64,000 bases of DNA, taken from positions 1,238,491 through 1,302,490 of the forward strand of contig NZ_MVJM01000001.1 in NCBI RefSeq assembly GCF_002156385.1. Direction: 5' to 3'. The first letter of the stretch is position 1. The number at the start of each line of letters is the position of its first letter. This document shows, piece after piece, positions 7,836-16,392 of this stretch. A program made the position numbers and the translations under genes. The notes under the pieces are model-generated. The model searched no databases. It was not told the DNA's origin and saw nothing but the letters and a program-made list of their open reading frames with translations. This stretch comes from Halalkalibacter urbisdiaboli. Lineage in GTDB: Bacteria > Bacillota > Bacilli > Bacillales > Bacillaceae_D.

Positions 7836-7911
7836 TTCACAATTTATAATTCATTCAATGCAACCAAAATGGCGATTCTCCGTTAAAAGAATCGCAACCG
7901 AAAATCAAATC

Positions 7912-8358
7912 CTAAATAAAATGTTTTTCAATAATTATCTTTGCTCTTTCATCAAGTTGGGAAGGTAATTCATTGACGGAAAAATATTTTAAATCCAAAC
8001 TTTCACCGTCATTCATAGCTAACTCACCTTTTGTATCTTCTGCTAAGTAAACACAAATAACATTATATACTTCATCACCGTTAGGATATTTATAATAAAG
8101 ATTGCTTCCTGATAAAACATCAATAAACTTAAAATTCTTTGCTTTTAATCCCGTTTCTTCAAAAAGCTCACGATCAGCGGTTTGCTCTAAACTTTCTCCA
8201 ATTTCCATTGCTCCACCAGGCAAACCCCATTCCTTTGTATCAGAACGATGTTGAAATAATATCTCTTTTTTATCATTCATAACAATGATAGTTGAACCAA
8301 CCAAAATTAATGGTTTACTCCCTACGAGTTCTCTTATTTCCTTTGTATATCCAGCCAT
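7912..8358 (-). CDS. Nudix hydrolase
   Basis: A complete Nudix box (GLPGGAMEIGESLEQTADRE then LFEETG) lies at about residues 45-67. The N-terminal RELVGSKPLILVGSTIIV is typical of small ADP-ribose/NTP-type Nudix proteins of bacilli. RBS GGGGGAATT precedes the ATG. It ends the two-gene unit with the HIT gene 20 bases upstream; no array box lies between them. Confidence 0.88.
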   Translation of the reverse strand: MAGYTKEIRELVGSKPLILVGSTIIVMNDKKEILFQHRSDTKEWGLPGGAMEIGESLEQTADRELFEETGLKAKNFKFIDVLSGSNLYYKYPNGDEVYNVICVYLAEDTKGELAMNDGESLDLKYFSVNELPSQLDERAKIIIEKHFI

Positions 8359-8379
8359 AATTCCCCCCAGTAGATATTA

Positions 8380-8736
8380 TTAGTCTCTAATACGATTCCC
8401 ATAGTATACATGCCAATGCATATGCTTATTGCTTTGATATTCACCAATATTAGTAGAAACAGTACATGCACCGAATTTGGTATTCATTTTTATTGCAACT
8501 TCTTTGATAACATTAAATATTTCCATCATAATATCCTTTTCATTTTGCTGTACTGCGATTATAGATGGAATATGCTTTTTCGGTATTACCACAATATGTT
8601 CTTCATGAAAAGGACGAGTATGATAAAAGGCAAGTACATTTTCCGTTTCTAATACAGTTTTTACAGGTGTATTCCCACTAAGGACCTCATCACAATAAAA
8701 ATCTTCAAGTTTGTTTGTCACAAAATTAACCTCCAT
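8380..8736 (-). CDS. HIT family protein
   Basis: The histidine triad HMHWHVY lies near residue 104, with the HIT-type strand HIVVIPKKHIPS in the middle. The 118 residues are slightly shorter than Hint-type hydrolases. The family hydrolyses nucleoside phosphoramidates or dinucleotides through a His-AMP intermediate. It is likely co-transcribed with the Nudix gene downstream, giving a two-enzyme nucleotide-cleaning cassette. Confidence 0.85.
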   Translation of the reverse strand: MEVNFVTNKLEDFYCDEVLSGNTPVKTVLETENVLAFYHTRPFHEEHIVVIPKKHIPSIIAVQQNEKDIMMEIFNVIKEVAIKMNTKFGACTVSTNIGEYQSNKHMHWHVYYGNRIRD

Positions 8737-8797
8737 ATAACATTAAATATTTTTAGATATTCTATATGTTGGTAATAATATCCTTCTTTAGCTAATC

Positions 8798-8960
8798 TGC
8801 CCCGTTACTTTAAGTACACTGTTTCACAAACTTATATAAATTTTAACATAAATATCCAGTTGGAGACTTATCAGTAATTCAAAAATCCTTAACACTTATA
8901 AAAGAACTACTTTACTTGATAGGTATAAATTCTTTTCATAAAGACTAAAGACATTTCTTG
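8798..8960. repeat. long array repeat variant (also 22214, 35703)
   Basis: Starts with CTGCCCCGTTACTTTAAG and continues with a conserved tail (ACACTGTTTCACAAACTTAT and on to about 8960). The same tail follows the box at 35703-35880 over about 160 bases, and shorter forms follow the boxes at 19496 and 22214. No reading frame is conserved in it. Confidence 0.7.
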
Positions 8961-8974
8961 TTGTAAAGTATGAG

Positions 8975-9070
8975 TCAACTAAGAAAGACGATCACTTTGA
9001 AGTGACCGTCTTTAAGAATAATATTCCGTTACTAGTATCCTTGTACCGCGCAACAAAAGATCCTGTTATA
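8975..9070. repeat. second repeat family, GACGATCAC type, copy 1
   Basis: A hairpin AAGACGATCAC/GTGACCGTCTT with a loop is followed by an AT-rich link and a TACCGCGCAAC segment. Related copies lie at 11497, 13966 and 25150. In this copy the tail has diverged most. Confidence 0.6.
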
Positions 9071-9207
9071 AACGACAGTTCTTGTTTAACTAAATCTAGC
9101 CTTTAATAAACCAGAGAAAACCCTTCAACAATAATTCCATATTGTTGAAGCTAAACAATGTAATGCCTTTTCCATATCACCATATAAATTACTTACTTCA
9201 CCATGAA

Positions 9208-10353
9208 TCAAATTTTATGGCCAATAATTCTATTTAAATTACTGTTTCTTTTTATTGAAGATCCTATTTTTACTAGCATGTTCCTAACATCACACAAAAA
9301 TGTATTTTCAATTTGAGCAATCTTCCCAAACATCCAAGAACTATTTACAATTAACTTAGCTCTATCCATACGCATGTCTTCAAAGGTCTTGACAGCTTGT
9401 GAAATTGAGTTGTCTTGTTCTAGAGTTTGTGCAAGAATTACGGCATCCTCCAATGCCATACATGCTCCCTGTCCTAAATTAGGTGTTGTAGCGTGTGCTG
9501 CATCGCCAATTAGCACTACTCTTCCTTTTGACCAATTCTGTAATGGCTTTAGATCATAGATCACTTTTCTAGTGATGTCTTTCTCTTTTGTTTCTTCAAT
9601 TACGGTTGGAACAGGTTCGGCAAATTCTCTAAACGAATGTATCAATTGTTCTTTGGATATCTGATTTTTACTGAGATTTTCCGAGGTCTTTCTTGTCGCA
9701 TACCAATAGACTAGTGAATTCGACATAGGAACGAACCCAAATCGCATTCCATTCCCCCATGCTTCAAACGTAAAACCAGATTTCGTATATTGATTTGTAT
9801 AAGTAGCGATACCTCTCCAAGCTTCATATCCACTGAAGCGCAAGGCATGATTAGGAAATAACTTATTTCTTACTGCTGAATAAATACCATCTGCTCCTAC
9901 TAAAAGGTCCCCTGCTTCTTCATGCCCATTTTCTAAACGTGCGATCACTTCATCATTAGTTTCTTTTAGATTTACTAGCTTATAGCCTATTTTTATTTCT
10001 GTCTGCTTTAATTTACTAGCTAATATATGATGAAGGTTGGCTCTTAAAATACCTACTGTGTGAGTACCATATTTAGTTGCAAGCTCTTCTAGTGGTATTG
10101 TGGCAAGTGTTTTTCCTGAAGATGTTGTAAGGGCTGTTTCACTCATGATTTTGCTGTTTTGATAAATTTCTTCTAATAGACCCATCGAATGAAGTGCATC
10201 TGTTGCATTAGACCATAAGGTTAAGCCACCACCATCATTTCGAAGACCATCAGACTTTTCAAAGATTACTGGTGCATAGCCGATTTTTTCAAGCATAAGG
10301 GCACTCGCTAATCCACTAACCCCTGCTCCAATAATAAGTACTTTCTTCTTCAT
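9208..10353 (-). CDS. FAD-dependent aromatic-ring monooxygenase-like protein
   Basis: The 381 residues show the three signatures of class A flavoprotein monooxygenases: the Rossmann GxGxxG (IIGAGVSGLASAL, residues 7-19), the DG motif LVGADGIYSAVR, and the FAD ribityl motif GDAAHATTPNLGQGACMALE. It should hydroxylate an aromatic or polyketide-like substrate using NAD(P)H. The TetR gene upstream and its palindrome suggest control by a small molecule. Confidence 0.85.
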   Translation of the reverse strand: MKKKVLIIGAGVSGLASALMLEKIGYAPVIFEKSDGLRNDGGGLTLWSNATDALHSMGLLEEIYQNSKIMSETALTTSSGKTLATIPLEELATKYGTHTVGILRANLHHILASKLKQTEIKIGYKLVNLKETNDEVIARLENGHEEAGDLLVGADGIYSAVRNKLFPNHALRFSGYEAWRGIATYTNQYTKSGFTFEAWGNGMRFGFVPMSNSLVYWYATRKTSENLSKNQISKEQLIHSFREFAEPVPTVIEETKEKDITRKVIYDLKPLQNWSKGRVVLIGDAAHATTPNLGQGACMALEDAVILAQTLEQDNSISQAVKTFEDMRMDRAKLIVNSSWMFGKIAQIENTFLCDVRNMLVKIGSSIKRNSNLNRIIGHKI

Positions 10354-10473
10354 ATTTTCTCCTCATTTCATAAAAGTGGTAAAACCTATAACCACACAAG
10401 TAAAAATGAAGCCTCTTAATAAAGACATAGAGGACAATAGTATTTAATATCATACTTAGCGAATGTAGAATGT

Positions 10474-10593
10474 TTAAATGATCCTAGGAGTAAACAAAAA
10501 ACCAACTCTCACTTTTTCGGGTACTGAAACAATAAAACTCCATCTTCCTCCAAATACCCAATATAAATGGATGAAACTAATTAACGTTAGCAT
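10474..10593 (-). pseudogene. N-terminal fragment of DUF3995-like membrane protein
   Basis: About 39 codons from an ATG read ISFIHLYWVFGGRW, the characteristic N-terminal span of small DUF3995 membrane proteins, then end early in a TAA. The remaining three spans are missing. Codons also stay open upstream to about 10621. It lies between the TetR and monooxygenase genes, perhaps formerly part of that operon. Confidence 0.5.
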
Positions 10594-10657
10594 TACTACT
10601 GATGAATAGACTAAAAATGATATTTTAACCTCACTCTACTCTTTTTACATTTATTAA

Positions 10658-11236
10658 CTATTGTGCTACAATTCCTTCCCATACGATTTCAAATTGTGTA
10701 TGAAAAATATCTTTTAGATCTTCTTCTGATTCTGCAATTGACCACGTAATAAGTGTGTTGAAATAGATTCCAACTAGAACTGAAGCAATATGTTGAGGAG
10801 CAAAACGACTATGAAAGGTTCCATTTTGCATTGACTCATGAATGATGTCTGTAAGAGCATCTTTAAACTTTACTATATTTGTTGATTCTTCCTTTAAAGC
10901 AGAACGAATGGTTTCAGATAATGTTAGTTTTAGTAAATCTCGATGTTCCAAATAGACTGTGAATAGATGATTAAAAATGAGTTGTAACCTTTTTTTCAGA
11001 TTTGCCTCTTGGTGCTTTTGAATGACTTCCTTTACTAATTCATTCTGTGAATTACCTAAATGTAATAACACATGCTCTTTCTTTGGAAAATAAGTAAAAA
11101 ACGTCCCCTTAGCAATTCCACAAGTAGAAACAATTTTATCAACTGTTACGTTGTCATACCCATGCTCCTTAAAGAGTTCAATAGACTTTAAAAATATTTT
11201 TTGTTTTAGTTCCTTTTTCCGTTCATCTCTTAACAT
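10658..11236 (-). CDS. TetR/AcrR family transcriptional regulator
   Basis: The N-terminal DNA-binding domain (residues 5-55) has the typical helix-turn-helix TVDKIVSTCGIAKGTFFTYF, followed by the all-helical ligand domain. GGAGAG lies eight bases before the ATG at 11236; the GTG three codons upstream is less well placed. The gene is transcribed toward the monooxygenase and has a near-perfect palindrome just upstream, so autorepression with control of the downstream enzyme is likely. Confidence 0.87.
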   Translation of the reverse strand: MLRDERKKELKQKIFLKSIELFKEHGYDNVTVDKIVSTCGIAKGTFFTYFPKKEHVLLHLGNSQNELVKEVIQKHQEANLKKRLQLIFNHLFTVYLEHRDLLKLTLSETIRSALKEESTNIVKFKDALTDIIHESMQNGTFHSRFAPQHIASVLVGIYFNTLITWSIAESEEDLKDIFHTQFEIVWEGIVAQ

Positions 11237-11254
11237 TTTGTACACTCTCCAATT

Positions 11255-11291
11255 AAAATGACCATAGTCATTATTTGACTACGGTCATTTT
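11255..11291. promoter_or_regulatory. TetR-type operator palindrome
   Basis: Two 16-base arms, AAAATGACCATAGTCA and TGACTACGGTCATTTT, match except for one position and are separated by five bases. It lies 19 bases upstream of the TetR start, a typical place for an autoregulatory operator. Confidence 0.75.
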
Positions 11292-11496
11292 AACATCGTT
11301 TTCATACTTTATACAATATCTTATTTAATTAAGTATCTTAGTTTCATATATAAAACAAAAATAATTATCAATCAACATATAATAAAAAATTTATTGTTAA
11401 ACAATCTGGACCGTTTATGTGAAATTCTTCATTACACTATTTTTTTACTGCGCGTTAAGAATAGATAATTGTTACACAGTATTTAGTCAAATGCGA

Positions 11497-11575
11497 AAAG
11501 ACGATCACACCGATCGTAATCGTCTCTTAGTCAAACAGTATATTTGTACTGCGCAGCAATGACTTTTTTTGTTTT
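11497..11575. repeat. second repeat family, GACGATCAC type, copy 2
   Basis: AGACGATCACACCGATCG and CGTAATCGTCTCTTAG form a hairpin, followed by CAGTATATTTGTACTGCGCA. The layout matches the copies at 13966 and 25150. Confidence 0.65.
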
Positions 11576-11607
11576 TCTTATTACACATAAGCACCCGTTC
11601 GTATTAT

Positions 11608-11647
11608 AAGGTCAGCCAGATATTTCTGGTTGACCTTATTTTGTTTC
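11608..11647. terminator. rho-independent terminator
   Basis: AAGGTCA-CCAG arms pair with CTGG-TGACCTT around a short loop, followed by ATTTTGTTT on the plus strand. It would insulate the ArsR operon from upstream reading. Confidence 0.7.
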
Positions 11648-11729
11648 ATTTTATTATCTGGCTTTGTTTTTAAGCCTATAATTAAAATTACCGATAGTAT
11701 GTAGCGATAAAAAAAAATCTAAATATTCC

Positions 11730-11760
11730 TTGACCGGAATATTCCTCATATGGAATAATG
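11730..11760 (+). promoter_or_regulatory. ArsR operon promoter with palindromic operator
   Basis: TTGACC (11730) and an AATAAT-like -10 box about 18 bases on form a sigma-A-type promoter. The perfect palindrome GGAATATTCC (11736-11745) lies between them, where bound ArsR-type repressor would block RNA polymerase. Confidence 0.5.
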
Positions 11761-11874
11761 TAATAAACAACAAGGTATGACATAGTAATTGTGGAATTTC
11801 GGAGGTGGTGTCCTTAATGTAGTCACATGCGCTTATATCCTTAAGAAAAATACACAGTTGGGAGAGTATTCAAC

Positions 11875-12201
11875 ATGAACGTGCAAATCTTCAGTGCCCT
11901 GTCTGAACCCAATCGACTTGATATCGTCGAACTTCTTCTAAACGAACCGCTTCCAGTAGGAGAAATTGCCAAGCAGCTAAAGTTAAACCAGCCCCAAACC
12001 TCGAAACACCTTCGTGTATTAAGCGATGCCGGTCTGGTCGAAGTGAAGCAAGTAGCTAATCGTCGTATTTATAGACTGAGACCAGAACCGCTTCAAGAGT
12101 TAGATACTTGGCTTGAATCCTACCGTCGAGTTTGGGAACCTCGGATGGATCGGTTGGACGATTATCTCAAAGTATTACAGGGAAAAAAACCACTTAATTG
12201 A
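11875..12201 (+). CDS. ArsR family winged-helix regulator
   Basis: The 108-residue product has the ArsR/SmtB helix-turn-helix (GEIAKQLKLNQPQTSKHLRV, about residues 30-49) and wing. It lacks the metal-binding cysteine pairs of arsenic or cadmium sensors. GGGAGAG precedes the ATG. In bacilli such regulators commonly head operons with an SRPBCC protein and a VOC protein, exactly as here, so it probably represses this three-gene operon. Confidence 0.87.
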   Translation: MNVQIFSALSEPNRLDIVELLLNEPLPVGEIAKQLKLNQPQTSKHLRVLSDAGLVEVKQVANRRIYRLRPEPLQELDTWLESYRRVWEPRMDRLDDYLKVLQGKKPLN

Positions 12202-12312
12202 TGTTTAGATAAGCAGAGTAAATAAATTTCCCTTTTTGGATGAGCATTCAATTTTGCCCTATTTGAAAAAAATAATGAAAAAAAGATCATTTACTTGACT
12301 GGAGGAGTTAAG

Positions 12313-12828
12313 ATGTTAATCAACGAAATAAGTTCAAGAGTAGAGAACGATCGCGTATTAATACTAGAACGCATATTCGATGCACCACGCGATCTCGTAT
12401 TCAAAATGTTTAAAGATCATGAGCACCTCAAGCATTGGTGGGGACCTAATGGTTGGGAACTTCCAGTTTGCCACATTGATTTCCGACCGGGCGGTATATG
12501 GCACTATTGCATGAAGTGCATGGACAGAAATCAAGGTGAATTTTACGGAATGGAATCTTGGGGCAAAGTCGTTTATAAGGATATTATCGAGCCAGAGACA
12601 ATCGTTTACACCGATTATTTCTCGGATGCAGAAGGCAATATCAACGAGGATATGCCATCAACCGAGGTCACATTGGAATTCATTGACCTAGATGGGAAAA
12701 CGAAGCTAGTTAACCGTGCTGAATATGTGTCTGCAGAAGCTCTCAAATCCGTTATGGACATGGGCATGCTACAAGGTATCACCGAAACTTGGAACCGTCT
12801 GGAAGAGCATCTGAACGAGATCAAATAA
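12313..12828 (+). CDS. SRPBCC (AHSA1-like) domain protein
   Basis: Start at the ATG at 12313, five bases after GGAGGAG. The 171 residues match AHSA1-type START-fold proteins: LERIFDAPRDLVFKMFKD, the WWGPNGW motif and the ending GITETWNRLEEHL. The fold has a deep hydrophobic pocket; the ligand is unknown. It is the middle gene of the ArsR-led operon. Confidence 0.85.
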   Translation: MLINEISSRVENDRVLILERIFDAPRDLVFKMFKDHEHLKHWWGPNGWELPVCHIDFRPGGIWHYCMKCMDRNQGEFYGMESWGKVVYKDIIEPETIVYTDYFSDAEGNINEDMPSTEVTLEFIDLDGKTKLVNRAEYVSAEALKSVMDMGMLQGITETWNRLEEHLNEIK

Positions 12829-12898
12829 AGATATTACTTAAAACACGCATATTCAAAAACAGAAGCTATAATTCATAATTAAAAAGGAGGAAATATCA

Positions 12899-13810
12899 AT
12901 TATTACTCAAAAAATTGTCCCCCATCTGTGGTTTAATTATGAAGCAAAAGAAGCTACTCAATTTTACACATCCATTTTTCCTGATTCAAAGGTCACCAAT
13001 ATCACAACACTTCGCAACACGCCATCTGGAGATTGCGATGTCGTTTCTTTTAATATATCAGGATATTCATTCATGGCCATAAATGGAGGCCCAAATTTTC
13101 AGTTCAATCCTTCGATTTCTTTTTTTGTCAATTTTGATCCTTCAATAGATAAGAACGCAAGGGAAAATTTAGATCAACTGTGGGAAAAGCTTTCCCAAGA
13201 TGGGACACCACTTATGCCACTTCAAGAATATCCGTTCAGTAAACGCTACGGATGGATACAGGATAAGTATGGCCTGACATGGCAGCTGATCCTCACAAAT
13301 CCAGAAGGTAAGAAACGACCATTTATCATACCTTCAATGATGTATGTTCAAGAAGTGTGTGGTAAAGCAGAAGCAGCCAGTGACTTTTATCTTTCTGTTT
13401 TCAATGATTCACAACGAGGGGAAATCGCTCGTTATCCAGCTAGCATGGAACCAGACAAGGAAGGGACATTGATGTTTACAGATTTTATGATTGAGAATCA
13501 ATGGTTTGCGGCAATGGACAGTGCCGGGCCACATGCCTTCAATTTTAATGAAGCCATTTCACTTTTAGTTCGGTGTGAAAATCAAGAAGAGATAGATTAC
13601 TATTGGGAAAAACTTTCCTCAGATCCAAAAGCTGAACAATGTGGTTGGTTGAAAGATAAGTACGGTGTCTCGTGGCAAATCTGGCCAGAGGTTATGGGAG
13701 AAATGATGGCAGACGGGACGAACGAACAAATGGAGCGATTAACAAAAGCATTTCTTCAAATGAAAAAATTTGACATAGAAAAATTAAAAGAAGCACATCA
13801 AGGTAAGTAA
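12899..13810 (+). CDS. two-domain PhnB-like VOC protein with probable ATT start
   Basis: The frame is open well upstream of the first ATG (13073), and those codons (TQKIVPHLWFNYEAKEATQF) are clearly the conserved beginning of the first PhnB-like VOC domain. AAAGGAGG sits about eight bases before ATT at 12899, and no ATG, GTG or TTG is available, so initiation at ATT is inferred. The second VOC domain (about residues 145-300) starts with YVQEVCGKAEAASDFY. The family is related to 3-demethylubiquinone-9 3-methyltransferase-like proteins; activity is unknown. Confidence 0.75.
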   Translation: MITQKIVPHLWFNYEAKEATQFYTSIFPDSKVTNITTLRNTPSGDCDVVSFNISGYSFMAINGGPNFQFNPSISFFVNFDPSIDKNARENLDQLWEKLSQDGTPLMPLQEYPFSKRYGWIQDKYGLTWQLILTNPEGKKRPFIIPSMMYVQEVCGKAEAASDFYLSVFNDSQRGEIARYPASMEPDKEGTLMFTDFMIENQWFAAMDSAGPHAFNFNEAISLLVRCENQEEIDYYWEKLSSDPKAEQCGWLKDKYGVSWQIWPEVMGEMMADGTNEQMERLTKAFLQMKKFDIEKLKEAHQGK

Positions 13811-13847
13811 CAGTTGTGTTGCTCTGAATTAAAAAATGATTGATTTT

Positions 13848-13873
13848 AAAGCTGGTAAATGCCAGCTTTTTTT
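13848..13873 (+). terminator. rho-independent terminator of the ArsR operon
   Basis: AAAGCTGG and CCAGCTTT pair around a six-base loop and a run of T follows. It lies 38 bases after the VOC stop codon. Confidence 0.8.
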
Positions 13874-13911
13874 ATTGTCTAGGAAACTATCGATTTTGGT
13901 TCTGTGGATAA

Positions 13912-13957
13912 CTGTCTAGCTCCAGCGCCTAGCCGCGACAAGACGCTTGCGCTTTTC
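13912..13957. repeat. dispersed repeat CTGTCTAGCTCCAGCGCC
   Basis: CTGTCTAGCTCCAGCGCCTA followed by a GACGCTTGCGCTTTTC half is a palindromic intergenic repeat that I recognise as widespread in Bacillus-type genomes. Only one copy is seen here, directly joined to a GACGATCAC repeat. Confidence 0.55.
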
Positions 13958-13965
13958 TTGTTGTA

Positions 13966-14115
13966 AAGTATGTGTCAAATAAGAAAAAGACGATCACACC
14001 GAGCGTAATCGTCTCTTAGATAGGTAATTTTTAAACAGTATCGTTTTACTGCGCAATAAACGGATCTGTTGTTTTTTCGTCTTTTTTCTTCAAGATTAGC
14101 TCCCGTTACTTTAAG
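13966..14115. repeat. second repeat family copy 3, joined to an array box
   Basis: GACGATCACACCGAGCG/CGTAATCGTC, then CAGTATCGTTTTACTGCGCA, AACGGATCTGTTG and finally a standard box GCTCCCGTTACTTTAAG at 14100. The same order including the final box recurs at 25150-25275. Confidence 0.7.
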
Positions 14116-14147
14116 TACATTCCTTCACAAAGTTAAACTTTATCTAT

Positions 14148-14531
14148 TTAACCTACTTTAATTCCAAATGCTATCCATCTTCCATCTATATCTTCAACTA
14201 CAAATTCCTTATTATTGTAATCAGTATTATCTAAAGAACGGACAATTTTCACATTAGAATTGATTAACTCATTTTGAAGTTCCTCTTGATTCTTTGTTAT
14301 AAAGTAAGCGTCGTAGCCATAACCATATAACTCTCTATTTGGAATTACTTTTTGTCCTTTAGTTTTAGTTAAAATAATTTCTGTTGTATCACGATACAAA
14401 CAAATATGTGGTTCATTTGCATCCAAATATTGTACAGCCTTAAATCCCATCTTTTGTTCATAAAAATATGCAGTTTTTATAATATCTGATGTTGGGAATA
14501 TACAATGTGACTCTAATAATAAGTTCTTCAT
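14148..14531 (-). CDS. VOC (glyoxalase/bleomycin-resistance fold) protein
   Basis: The 127 residues form one VOC module pair: SHCIFPTSDIIKTAYFYEQK early, an ICLYRDTTEIIL strand, and a C-terminal FVVEDIDGRWIAFGI. It resembles small lactoylglutathione-lyase/resistance-type proteins; ligands cannot be assigned. GGAGAAAG precedes the ATG. A single-gene cassette with boxes on both sides (14100 and 14607). Confidence 0.8.
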   Translation of the reverse strand: MKNLLLESHCIFPTSDIIKTAYFYEQKMGFKAVQYLDANEPHICLYRDTTEIILTKTKGQKVIPNRELYGYGYDAYFITKNQEELQNELINSNVKIVRSLDNTDYNNKEFVVEDIDGRWIAFGIKVG

Positions 14532-14606
14532 TCTACTTTCTCCTCTTAAAATTTAGGTTCGCTATTTATTTCTATATTGCCTTTAATTACTCCTTCTTTC
14601 ACAAAC

Positions 14607-14675
14607 CTGCACCTTTAGCACAAGAAAGGGTTGCCGCTGCGACAACTCCAGTTATTATTCAAGCACCCGTTCAGC
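14607..14675. repeat. array boundary element (paired boxes)
   Basis: CTGCACCTTTAGCACAAG and GCACCCGTTCAGCTAATG flank a GTTGCCGCTGCGACAAC hairpin. It separates the VOC gene from the Nudix-like remnant. Confidence 0.65.
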
Positions 14676-14685
14676 TAATGAAGAT

Positions 14686-14929
14686 TTAGTTGAAAATAAG
14701 GTTCAAATAATCTCCATGTCCTCTTATAAGTTCAACCTCATTTGCAGATGAAATCCAAAAGAAATGGAATGTTAGTCCGTCCTCTTCTCCACCACCTGTT
14801 GGTTCGTAATCCCATTCATCTGAAACATTTGAGACAGTTATTTTATAAAAAAACCTGTTATGTATTGCACCGTCATCATTCTCCCAAAAATCTTCGGCAA
14901 GTAGATGTTCAACATGAAAATTTCTTAAT
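14686..14929 (-). pseudogene. C-terminal fragment of a Nudix-like gene
   Basis: About 80 codons are open (VEHLLAEDFWENDDGAIHNR onward, ending YLNLIFN). The sequence resembles the C-terminal half of small Nudix-type proteins, with an E-x-W-D-Y strand and a GEEDG loop. No start or Nudix box remains; the front is cut exactly where the duplicated block (14935-15425) begins. Confidence 0.55.
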
Positions 14930-14934
14930 CATAC

Positions 14935-15425
14935 TAAATGCCATCTATAGTTTAACTTTAATTTCCTTTTTGTTGACATAGAAAAAGGCACCCCTTTTTG
15001 AAGGAATGCCCCGTTAGTCATCCATGAAGCAAAAAATGACTTCACCGAAGATGATGAAAATAGGTTAGAACAGATATAGATTAGTGAGGAAGGTCTAACC
15101 AGCGCCTCATTTAAGCTACGCACCCGTTAGCAAAATAGAGCGTCCCTTCATATCGATGAAATAAATTTATTTATTCTTTTTTGACTTTCCAAATAAACCT
15201 AACGCAACAGCCACAGCAATACCGATTCCAATCCAAGAGCCTATATCCATCTTTATCCCCTTATAATACGACTTTTCTTATTGCTTCTTTACGGTTTTAG
15301 GAATAAAAAAGTTTCACTAAACTGCACCGATACTTGAATAATTGTCAATTTAATTTTAACATTAATTTCCTTTTGTGTGTTACATAAAGAAAAAAGCTTC
15401 CCTGTTTATGACAGGAAAGCACCCT
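14935..15425. repeat. duplicated block, copy 2 (other copy 160-655)
   Basis: Second copy of the block described at 160-655. It carries the 27-codon gene at 15167-15250 and ends at the box GCACCCTTTAGTTTAAG. Its left end truncates a Nudix-like gene. Confidence 0.8.
15167..15250 (-). CDS. 27-aa membrane micropeptide, paralogue
   Basis: Same length, same AAGGGG ribosome site and same layout as the gene at 399-482: MDIGSWIGIG, hydrophobic core, basic tail GKSKKNK. Differences from the first copy are conservative or confined to the ends. Confidence 0.55.
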   Translation of the reverse strand: MDIGSWIGIGIAVAVALGLFGKSKKNK

Positions 15426-15475
15426 TTAGTTTAAGTGAATTTGATCACAAATGGCTTTCATAATAGAATGCTTAT

Positions 15476-16354
15476 TTAGTTTTTCCAGTAAAAATTGTAG
15501 TGAGAATGTTGAACAAATCCCAAAGATTTATAAAAAGGGGCATCGGAAATAACATATGCTTTCTTAGCACCTTCGGAATAACACCTTTTTAACGCTTCCA
15601 AAACTAAAGCTTTCCCAATCCCCATTTTGCGGTAATGAGGAACTGTGCATACAGGTTCTACATAAGCATAATCAGTTTTGGAATTGTACCAACATCCACA
15701 GTAAGCAACATATTCGCCATCTTCATTCACTGCGACTACATGCAGATATGAGTTTAAATGGGAAGCAGATAACATTCTTTTTTGTTTATCAATAGTTTGT
15801 TCATCAATGGGCAAATCGCCATCGTTTTCAAATCCATACCATAATACTTTATGATGCTTATACAAATCATTTTTGATATCAAGGTTTCTTACTTCTATCC
15901 CTTTAGGAAGCGTGTAATCAAAACTTCTTTCTTCAAATATATTCTCAAGTATGTTTTCAGTGTTTTTATCTTTAACAAACTCATAACTAAGCAATAAATC
16001 TTTTGTATGACTATCAGTGATATTTACTGCAATACCTAATCCATTTTCGTTACTAAAGTTTGTAATAGCATATTCTAATATCTCTTTTTCCAGCATTTCA
16101 TAGCCTTTCTTAACTGCATAAAAGGCTTCTCCAAAGTAATGGTCATAAGTTGTCATACCTACCAATTCATTATTATAAAACCATAAACCTATTTTATCAG
16201 CCAAGCTATTATCAAATTCAGGATGAAATACCATCCATTCCCACCTTGCCCAATTCCAATTGATATGTTTGCTGTCATCTTTTGATAATTCAATTAAGAA
16301 ATCACAAACGGTATCATAAAAAGAACTATCGAAAGTTTTATATACGAATTTCAT
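15476..16354 (-). CDS. GNAT family acetyltransferase, long form
   Basis: Start at the ATG at 16354 behind GAGGGGG. The C-terminal third is a clear GNAT domain (VEPVCTVPHYRKMGIGKALV, acetyl-CoA loop RKMGIGKA). The N-terminal part (about 1-140) is a second, degenerate GNAT-like domain with YNNELVGMTTYDHYFG. Tandem GNAT proteins of about 290 residues are common in bacilli; substrate unknown. Single-gene cassette. Confidence 0.82.
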   Translation of the reverse strand: MKFVYKTFDSSFYDTVCDFLIELSKDDSKHINWNWARWEWMVFHPEFDNSLADKIGLWFYNNELVGMTTYDHYFGEAFYAVKKGYEMLEKEILEYAITNFSNENGLGIAVNITDSHTKDLLLSYEFVKDKNTENILENIFEERSFDYTLPKGIEVRNLDIKNDLYKHHKVLWYGFENDGDLPIDEQTIDKQKRMLSASHLNSYLHVVAVNEDGEYVAYCGCWYNSKTDYAYVEPVCTVPHYRKMGIGKALVLEALKRCYSEGAKKAYVISDAPFYKSLGFVQHSHYNFYWKN

Positions 16355-16392
16355 TGAAATCCCCCTCATATATTTTATTTAACTAAACCCAA

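Larger units (their letters stand above)
11292..11874. other. intergenic region before the ArsR operon
   Basis: Contains an AT-rich stretch, a copy of the GACGATCAC repeat (11497-11575), a lone array box GCACCCGTTCG near 11591, a strong hairpin terminator (11608-11645) and the ArsR-operon promoter. No gene was found in it. Confidence 0.6.
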
